Part shown: piece by piece, positions 57,951 through 64,000 of the stretch | Position numbering within the stretch: the stretch's first letter is position 1 | Layout: every line of letters begins with the position of its first letter | Origin: Gp13-AA77 sp035949375 | GTDB lineage: Bacteria; Acidobacteriota; Terriglobia; UBA7540 | Direction of reading: 5' to 3' | NCBI GenBank assembly: GCA_035949375.1 | Contig: DASZIG010000122.1 | Span: 107,785 to 171,784 of the forward strand | Length of the DNA: 64,000 nt | Notes under the pieces: model-generated | Databases searched by the model: none | Seen by the model: the letters and a program-made list of their open reading frames with translations, nothing else | What the model was told of the DNA's origin: nothing | Made by a program: the position numbers and the translations under genes

Positions 57951-60578
57951 ATGAAGAGTCTCGGACGGCGGAGTTGGGCGCATCTCTACGTGGTGGTGGC
58001 GTTGCTTTGGACGCTGGCCGGCGCAGCAGCCCAGGCTCCGAACCCCGTTCCGAGCGTCACGGCGCCCCTGGCACCCGCCAGTGTGAGACCGCGCTCCGAG
58101 AAGTTCAAGCTGACGATCAACGGATCCGGATTCGTCTCGGGAGCAACCGTTTACTGGAACCAACTTCCCTTGAGAACAACGTTTGTCAGCGCGACGCAGG
58201 TAACCGCGCAAGTTGGCGCCGGCTATATCGCGAGGAAGGGCACGGTCTCCGTGACCGTGGTCAATCCCGCGCCCGGTGGTGGCGCTTCAAACGTCGCCTT
58301 CTTTCAGATCGCGCAACCCTCCAGCGCCGCCGCCTTCAGCGGCTCAACCGCCCCCACGGGTTCGAGCCCACTTGCCGTGATCTCGGCGGAACTGAACGGG
58401 GATCGACAACAGGACCTCGCAGTGGCAAACCAACAGGACAGCACGGTTTCCATTCTGCTCGGAAATGGCGACGGAACCTTTCAGGCGCAGGTCACTTATG
58501 CCACCGGCCAAGGTCCCGATGATGTCCTCGTCGGTGACTTCAATGGGGACGGCAAGCTGGATCTGGCGGTGGCGAACAACGCCGCCGACACCATCTCCAT
58601 ACTCCTCGGCAACGGTGACGGAACCTTTCAGACCCACGTGGACTACGCCACCGGCTTGGCGCCTGTGCGCGTGGTAACGGGGGACTTCAACGGCGATGGC
58701 GTCCTCGATCTGGCAGTGTCGAACGAGCAGGCGAATACAGTCTCGGTCCTGCTCGGCAACGGGGATGGCACTTTTCAGACGCATGTGGATTACGGCGTCG
58801 GAGAGCAACCTACAGGCCTGGCGATTGCCGACTTCAACGGTGACGACGTGCTGGACCTCGCGGTCGCCAACTTCACGAGCAACACCGTCTCGCTGCTGGC
58901 CGGCAACGGCGACGGCACTTTCCAATCGCCGGTGGACTTCGCCACGGCCACCGGACCCGTCAGCCTGGTGGCCGCGGACTTCAATGGCGACGGATTGCCA
59001 GATCTCGTGGTAGCGGAACTCATCGCATCACAGGTTTCGTTCCTGCCCGGCAAAGGCAACAATACGTTCGGCGCGCGGGTCGACTACAACACGGGCTTGT
59101 ACCCCGAGTCCGTCGTGGCCGGAGTCTTCAACAACGAAGGCGTACTGGACCTGGCCTTGCCCACGGATGACGCCCTCGGCAGCGTTTCTGTTCTACTGGG
59201 GGAGGGCGACGGAGCGTTTCAAAAGTCCACCGACTCTCCGGCCGGCTTGCTTCCCGTGAGCATTACCACCGGGGACTTCAATAACGATGGGCGCCTCGAC
59301 GTGGCCACCGCAGATGAGAATTCAAATTCCGCCTCCGCGCTCCTTGAGACCACGGCGCTGCTTTCTCCCACGAATCTCGTCTTCACCAGTCAAACCCTCG
59401 GCACCACCAGCACCGCACAGAGCTTGACCCTGACCAACGTCAGCTATCAGACCTTGAGCATTTCAAGCATCAGTACGGCCGCCCCGTTTGCCGAGACCGA
59501 CGATTGCGGGGATTCGCTGGCGGGTCTCGCGAGTTGTACCATGAGCGTGACCTTTAGGCCAACTGTGCCCGGCACTTCTAACGGAACCGTGAGCGTAAGC
59601 GACGGCGCCGTGGGGAGCCCGCAGGTGGCCAGCTTGACGGGCACAGGCACTGGTCCCGTGGCCAGCTTCAACCCCAGCTCGGTCAATTTCGGCAACGTCA
59701 ATGTGGGATCACAGAGTTCGCCGGAGACCGTGACGCTCAGCAACACCGGCAACGCCACGCTGAACATTGCCTCGGTCACTGTGAGCGGGGATTTCATGGT
59801 GCTCAACCTTTGCCAGTCCACACTCGCCGCCGGGAAGAGTTGCTCCATAGACCTCTTCTTCAAGCCCGCCACGGGCGGTACGCTGACGGGCACACTGACC
59901 GTGACCGACAATGCCCTGGGCAGCCCCCAAACGGTGGGTTTGACGGGCGTGGGTTTGACCCCCCAAGTCAGCCTCAGTCCCACCAGCCTCAACTTCGGCG
60001 ACCAGCTCATCAACACGGTGAGCGCACCTCAACCCGTCACGCTGCTCAACACGGGCACGGCGCCGCTCAATATCAGCCGGATTGTCGCGAGCGGGAGCTT
60101 CGGCGAAACCAATAACTGCGGCAGCGTGGTCAATTCGGGGGCCAGTTGCACGATCAACGTCACCTTCGCGCCGGCCGGTCAGGGCACGCGCAATGGAACG
60201 GTCAATGTCTATGACAACGCGACCGGCAGTCCGCAAAGCGTGGCCTGCACCGGGTCGGGCACCATCGTGCAGCTTCTGCCTTCCAGCCTCAACTTTGGCA
60301 CCGTGAACATCGGCACGACCAGTGCGCCCCAGGCGGTAACCTTGAAGAACTTCGGTTCGGGATCTTTGAGTATTACGTCGGTCAACATCACGGGCAGCAA
60401 CTCGGGCGATTTTTCGCAGACCAACAATTGCGGAAAAAGGGTGGCCGCCGGAGCGACATGTACTTTCAGCGTGACCTTCACACCCCAAGCCACAGGGTCG
60501 CTCACGGCGTCGCTTTCGGTCTCCGACAGCGGCGGCGGCAGTCCGCAGACGGTCGCACTGTCGGGAACTGGCAACTGA
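57951..60578 (+). CDS. Secreted FG-GAP/VCBS repeat protein with choice-of-anchor-D (ASH) domains
   Basis: An 875-residue exported protein from ATG 57951 with GGAGG nine bases upstream and a signal peptide (HLYVVVALLWTLAGAAAQA). An IPT/TIG-like domain (~28-120) is followed by seven FG-GAP/VCBS blades (ADFNGDDVLDLAVANFTSN type, with Ca2+-loop DxNGDxxxDLAV and ILLGNGDGTFQ strands) forming a beta-propeller, then four ~90-residue ASPM-SPD2-Hydin-type domains (SPTSLNFGDQLINT, PSSLNFGTVNIGTT). Such proteins are common and expanded in Acidobacteria; adhesion or carbohydrate contact is a reasonable but untested role. A paralog follows directly. Confidence 0.9.
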   Translation: MKSLGRRSWAHLYVVVALLWTLAGAAAQAPNPVPSVTAPLAPASVRPRSEKFKLTINGSGFVSGATVYWNQLPLRTTFVSATQVTAQVGAGYIARKGTVSVTVVNPAPGGGASNVAFFQIAQPSSAAAFSGSTAPTGSSPLAVISAELNGDRQQDLAVANQQDSTVSILLGNGDGTFQAQVTYATGQGPDDVLVGDFNGDGKLDLAVANNAADTISILLGNGDGTFQTHVDYATGLAPVRVVTGDFNGDGVLDLAVSNEQANTVSVLLGNGDGTFQTHVDYGVGEQPTGLAIADFNGDDVLDLAVANFTSNTVSLLAGNGDGTFQSPVDFATATGPVSLVAADFNGDGLPDLVVAELIASQVSFLPGKGNNTFGARVDYNTGLYPESVVAGVFNNEGVLDLALPTDDALGSVSVLLGEGDGAFQKSTDSPAGLLPVSITTGDFNNDGRLDVATADENSNSASALLETTALLSPTNLVFTSQTLGTTSTAQSLTLTNVSYQTLSISSISTAAPFAETDDCGDSLAGLASCTMSVTFRPTVPGTSNGTVSVSDGAVGSPQVASLTGTGTGPVASFNPSSVNFGNVNVGSQSSPETVTLSNTGNATLNIASVTVSGDFMVLNLCQSTLAAGKSCSIDLFFKPATGGTLTGTLTVTDNALGSPQTVGLTGVGLTPQVSLSPTSLNFGDQLINTVSAPQPVTLLNTGTAPLNISRIVASGSFGETNNCGSVVNSGASCTINVTFAPAGQGTRNGTVNVYDNATGSPQSVACTGSGTIVQLLPSSLNFGTVNIGTTSAPQAVTLKNFGSGSLSITSVNITGSNSGDFSQTNNCGKRVAAGATCTFSVTFTPQATGSLTASLSVSDSGGGSPQTVALSGTGN

Positions 60579-60815
60579 CCTTTCCGCAGTCCGTGCGCGC
60601 GCTTTCCTACGGTTCACCTTGATCAAGTTCGGTGGTAACTCAAGAGTAATAGATCGGGTCACCATAATATTCGATTTCTCCACATCAGCGTCCTCAAAAG
60701 GTTACGCGGCATAAAGTCCTCCGCGTGCACGGGCATCGGGCGTTTAACTCTAAACGGCTGATTCAGTGCTTCTGCTTCGACGGCTCAGGCGCGAATCTTC
60801 TTTGGCATTGCGCAT

Positions 60816-60860
60816 GCTCCCCGGTACCACTCCGTGGCAAAGTGGCGCCACATGGGGAGC
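60816..60860 (+). promoter_or_regulatory. Hairpin overlapping the ribosome-binding site
   Basis: GCTCCCC (60816-60822) can pair with GGGGAGC (60854-60860), which contains the Shine-Dalgarno of the next gene (ATG 60866). A second, inner stem GTGGC/GCCAC lies in the loop. It could hide the RBS. Confidence 0.45.
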
Positions 60861-60865
60861 CGTCC

Positions 60866-63800
60866 ATGAAAAGCTGTAACCCGCTCAAGCTCAAACTCCT
60901 TGTTCTTTTGCTGACCGCCTGGACATGGATCGCAGCGCCCGTTCACGGACAAAACAGTCCCGTGCCGCAGATCGATCTGCCGCTGGTGCCTGCGAGTGCT
61001 GAGCCCGGGGGCCCGGCCTTCACGTTAACCGTGAACGGCGCCGGCTTTGTCTCCGGATCCGCCGTTTACTGGAATGGCAACTCGCGCACCACGACATTCG
61101 TCAGCAGCATGCAGCTCACGGCGCTGATCAACGCGGCCGACATTGCCACCGCCGGCACCGCCTCGGTCACCGTCATGAATCCGGCGCCCGGTGGCGGCTA
61201 CTCCGACGTCGCCTTCTTCGAGGTCACCAATCCGGCCAGCACGGTCTCATTGACTGGCGTCACCAGTTCCACCGGCAACAGCCCGACCTCGGTCGTCGTC
61301 GCTCAGTTCAACGGCGACGGCTTTCAGGATCTGGCCGTCACCAACGAGGCGGACAATACCGTCTCCATCCTGCTTGGCAACGGTAACGGCACGTTTCAGC
61401 CTCACGTCGACTATGCCACCGGCTACGGCCCAGAGGATGTGTCCGTAGGCGACTTCAACCACGACGGCGTTCTCGACCTGGCCGTGGTCAATGGCGGTGA
61501 GAACCTTTCCGGCCAACCCGCGAATTCGGTTTCCATCCTGCTCGGTAACGGCGACGGCACCTTCCAGGCTCACGTCGATTATCCCACCGGCCAGTTCCCC
61601 TTCCGGGTAGCCGTGGGCGACTTCAATGGCGACGGCAACCTCGACCTGGCGATCGTCGCTGAGTATGACAACGCCGTCTCCATCCTGCTCGGCAACGGCG
61701 ACGGCACTTTCCAGCCCGAGATCGAATACGGCGTCAGCGCCCAGCCCACGTCGATCGTGGTCTCCGACTTCAATGGCGACGGCATTCTCGACCTGGCGGT
61801 CGCCAACTTCGTTGCCCACAGTGTCTCCATCCTGCTTGGCAACGGCGACGGTACCTTCCAGCCCGCTTCCGACTATAACGCCACTGAGAACCCCGCTTCG
61901 CTCGCCGCCGCCGACTTCAACGGTGACGGCATTCCGGACCTGGCCGTGGCCGATTTCGGTTCGGCAGCCGTCTCCATCCTCATCGGTAACGGCGACGGTA
62001 CTTTCCAGAATCAGGTGCGCTACGCCACCGGCACTTATCCCGAAGGGGTTGCGGTCGGCGACTTCAACGGCGACGGCATCCTGGACCTGGCCTTACCTAA
62101 TGACAACGACCTCGGCAGCATTTCGGTGCTGCTCGGCACCACCAACGAGACTTTCCAGAGCGCTTTGAGCTTTCCCGGCGGCCTGCTGCCCGTCTCTGTC
62201 GCCGCTGCCGATTTTAACGACGACGGCATGTTGGACGCCGTCACCACGGATGTGAACAACAACGCCGTTTCGGTCATGCTCAGCACCACCCTGGCCTTCA
62301 CCCCCACCAGCATCAACTTCGGCAGCGTCAACATCGGGGTCACCAGCAGCCCGCAGACCGTGACGCTGACAAATATCGGGACCAGTGCGCTGAGCCTTTC
62401 CAGCATCGCCACCGCCGCGCCCTACAACCAGACCAACAACACCTGCAGCGGCTCGCTGGGCGCCGGCGCCACTTGCAGGGTGAGTGTGACGTTCACGCCC
62501 ACGGGCGCGGGGACCGCTCCCGGAGCGCTCACCATCACCGATGGCGCCATCGGCAGTCCGCAGATCGTGATGCTGAGCGGCAGCGGCAGCGGCCCCGTGG
62601 CGAGCTTCAGCCCCAGCAGTTTCAATTTCGGTAATCAGATCGTTGGTACGACTTCCACAGCTCAGATTGTGACCTTGACCAACACCGGGAACGCCACGCT
62701 GAACATAAGCAGCCTCACGGCCGCCGGCGCCTATGCCATCGCCAGCACTAACTGCGGATCCGCCCTGGCAGCATCTGCCAATTGCACCATCACGGTCACC
62801 TTCACACCTACACAGACTGGCACGCTGAACGGGGGCATCAGCCTGGCGGACAACGCTTATCAAAGCCCGCAAACCGTCCCGCTGACCGGCGTGGGCACCC
62901 AGGGGACCGCCATCCTTAACCCGACCAGCCTCACCTTTAACGTCCAGTTGTTGAATACCACCAGCGCTGCGCAGACGGTCACACTGACCAATGAGGGCAC
63001 GGCGGTTCTTACCATCAACAGCGTGTCGAATCCAAACAGCTTCCTGCAAACGAACAATTGCGGCACCACGGTGGCCGTGGGCGGTAGTTGCACCTTCACT
63101 GTTACCTTTCACCCGGCGATGATTGGCAACCTGGGCGCAAGCTTCGTTATTTCAGACAACGGGGCCAACAGCCCGCAATCGATCAGCCTCTCGGGCACCG
63201 CCACCGAAGTCAGCCTGAATCCCACCAGCCTGAACTTCGGCAGCGTCAATCTGGGAACCAGCAGCTCGGCCATGACGGTAACCCTGACCAATGTCGGATC
63301 CAGCTCCATGAGTATTTCCCCGATCACGTTTGGCGGCGCCGATCCGGCCGATTTCGCGCAAACCAACACCTGCGGCTCAAGCGTGGGCGCGGGCGCAAGC
63401 TGTACGTTCAGCGTCACGTTTACGCCCGGTGGAGTAGGAACGCGGACCGCCACGCTGTCCATCACTGACACTGGGGGCGCCAGCCCGCAGACCGTCACTC
63501 TCTCGGGCACCGGGAACCCCACCAGCTCGGGTCCGGCGGCGCAGTTTGCGCCCAGCAGCGTGAACTTTGGCAACCAGAATTACAATACCAAGTCTCTGGC
63601 GCAGATCGTGACCGTGACCGACACGGGCGCCGCCAATCTGTCGATCGCGAGCGCCGGCACCACGATCAGCGACTATGCGGTGACCAACAACTGCCCGTCG
63701 ACCATCACTCCGGGCGCCAACTGTACCTTCAGCATCACCTTCACGCCCGCGGCCGTCGGCACGCGCAACGGCGCGCTTACGGTCAGCGACAATGCTCCGG

Positions 63801-64000
63801 GCAGCCCCCAGAGTGTGCCACTAACGGGAATCGGCGTGGGCGCGGTCGCCGGCCTATCGCCCGCCAGCTTGACCTATGGCTTGCAGCTCGTGGGCACCAA
63901 CAGCGCCTCGCAGGCCCTGACGTTGTCGAATACCGGCAACGCCACGCTCACCGTCAGCAAGCTGACCATCTCCACCAACTTCACCGAAACTGACAACTGC
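60866..64000 (+). CDS. Secreted FG-GAP/VCBS and ASH-domain protein, 3'-incomplete
   Basis: The frame is open from ATG 60866 to the last base (1045 codons), so the protein continues beyond the window. It has a signal peptide (KLLVLLLTAWTWIAAPVHG in part), an IPT/TIG-like domain, seven FG-GAP blades with FNGDGILDLAVANF and ILLGNGDGTFQ units, and at least six ASH/choice-of-anchor-D domains (FTPTSINFGSVNIG, LNPTSLNFGSVNLG, FAPSSVNFGNQNYN). It is a longer paralog of the preceding gene with the same architecture and similar N-terminus, so the pair arose by tandem duplication and repeat expansion. GGGGAG six to seven bases before the ATG supports the start. Confidence 0.9.
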   Translation, partial: MKSCNPLKLKLLVLLLTAWTWIAAPVHGQNSPVPQIDLPLVPASAEPGGPAFTLTVNGAGFVSGSAVYWNGNSRTTTFVSSMQLTALINAADIATAGTASVTVMNPAPGGGYSDVAFFEVTNPASTVSLTGVTSSTGNSPTSVVVAQFNGDGFQDLAVTNEADNTVSILLGNGNGTFQPHVDYATGYGPEDVSVGDFNHDGVLDLAVVNGGENLSGQPANSVSILLGNGDGTFQAHVDYPTGQFPFRVAVGDFNGDGNLDLAIVAEYDNAVSILLGNGDGTFQPEIEYGVSAQPTSIVVSDFNGDGILDLAVANFVAHSVSILLGNGDGTFQPASDYNATENPASLAAADFNGDGIPDLAVADFGSAAVSILIGNGDGTFQNQVRYATGTYPEGVAVGDFNGDGILDLALPNDNDLGSISVLLGTTNETFQSALSFPGGLLPVSVAAADFNDDGMLDAVTTDVNNNAVSVMLSTTLAFTPTSINFGSVNIGVTSSPQTVTLTNIGTSALSLSSIATAAPYNQTNNTCSGSLGAGATCRVSVTFTPTGAGTAPGALTITDGAIGSPQIVMLSGSGSGPVASFSPSSFNFGNQIVGTTSTAQIVTLTNTGNATLNISSLTAAGAYAIASTNCGSALAASANCTITVTFTPTQTGTLNGGISLADNAYQSPQTVPLTGVGTQGTAILNPTSLTFNVQLLNTTSAAQTVTLTNEGTAVLTINSVSNPNSFLQTNNCGTTVAVGGSCTFTVTFHPAMIGNLGASFVISDNGANSPQSISLSGTATEVSLNPTSLNFGSVNLGTSSSAMTVTLTNVGSSSMSISPITFGGADPADFAQTNTCGSSVGAGASCTFSVTFTPGGVGTRTATLSITDTGGASPQTVTLSGTGNPTSSGPAAQFAPSSVNFGNQNYNTKSLAQIVTVTDTGAANLSIASAGTTISDYAVTNNCPSTITPGANCTFSITFTPAAVGTRNGALTVSDNAPGSPQSVPLTGIGVGAVAGLSPASLTYGLQLVGTNSASQALTLSNTGNATLTVSKLTISTNFTETDNC

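Noticed and set aside
62093..63112. Minus-strand frames opposite the FG-GAP/ASH genes (also 59709-60683 and 58344-58925)
   Set aside because: They are antisense to repeated domains, and their own repeats simply mirror the plus-strand repeats.

Overview
The window is GC-rich, gene-dense bacterial chromosome and most resembles an Acidobacteriota (Terriglobia-type) soil genome. The taxonomic pointers are a MacB/FtsX permease of the ADOP type (acidobacterial duplicated orphan permease) beside a PadR regulator, two tandem secreted FG-GAP/VCBS plus choice-of-anchor-D proteins, an ECF sigma/mini anti-sigma pair, a TAT-exported Gfo/Idh/MocA oxidoreductase, and dispersed palindromes containing TGTCATTCCGAGCG. 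No rRNA, tRNA or CRISPR array was found. The assignment is inference.

Layout. 1-2.4 kb: end of a cysteine desulfurase, cutC and mnmA. 2.4-7.0 kb (minus): membrane-anchored protein, pmbA, an MCE protein, an intact RHH/RelE toxin-antitoxin pair and tldD. 7-12.7 kb: a decayed accessory zone with a GIY-YIG remnant, a broken nifS-like pseudogene, ADOP permease, PadR and a frameshifted BrnT toxin with its antitoxin. 12.8-19.3 kb (plus): SDR, class III aminotransferase, SDR, zinc-ribbon/TPR protein, ClC channel. 19.6-25.1 kb (minus): ArsA ATPase, small protein, MoaD-MoaE fusion, SuhB, metallophosphoesterase, APC permease. 25.8-31.2 kb (plus): SDR, esterase, a TA pair whose RelE toxin has a premature stop, Gfo/Idh/MocA enzyme, sigma/anti-sigma. 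31.3-36.5 kb (minus): M1 peptidase, HNH nuclease, PCYCGC-type protein, ComF, DksA. 36.8-40.9 kb (plus): hexapeptide acyltransferase, acyl-CoA-dehydrogenase-like flavoprotein, adenylation enzyme and carrier protein. 41.5-47.7 kb (minus): imuA-imuB-dnaE2 mutasome. 47.9-57.5 kb (plus): Lhr-type helicase, hemH-hemY-hemE, GH172/DUF2961 protein. 57.9-64 kb (plus): two FG-GAP/ASH proteins, the last cut by the window end.

Two observations stand out. First, the 36.8-40.9 kb cassette has the parts of an L-prolyl-carrier-protein oxidation module (PltF/PltE/PltL or AnaC/AnaB/AnaD type): a stand-alone adenylation enzyme whose ten pocket residues read DLFYLALVCK, a carrier protein with a DSL serine, and a flavoprotein that lacks the usual C-terminal catalytic Glu but keeps an IVD-position Glu. 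It predicts pyrrole-2-carboxyl-S-ACP formation. Second, the mutasome genes and the adjacent helicase gene are invaded by degenerate tandem heptanucleotide repeats, up to 18 units in strict 7-bp register, often in multiples of 21 bp so that the reading frame survives. Other points are toxin genes broken beside intact antitoxins, a 13-bp tandem duplication inside the nifS pseudogene, several classes of palindromic repeat, and promoters abutting start codons as in leaderless transcripts.
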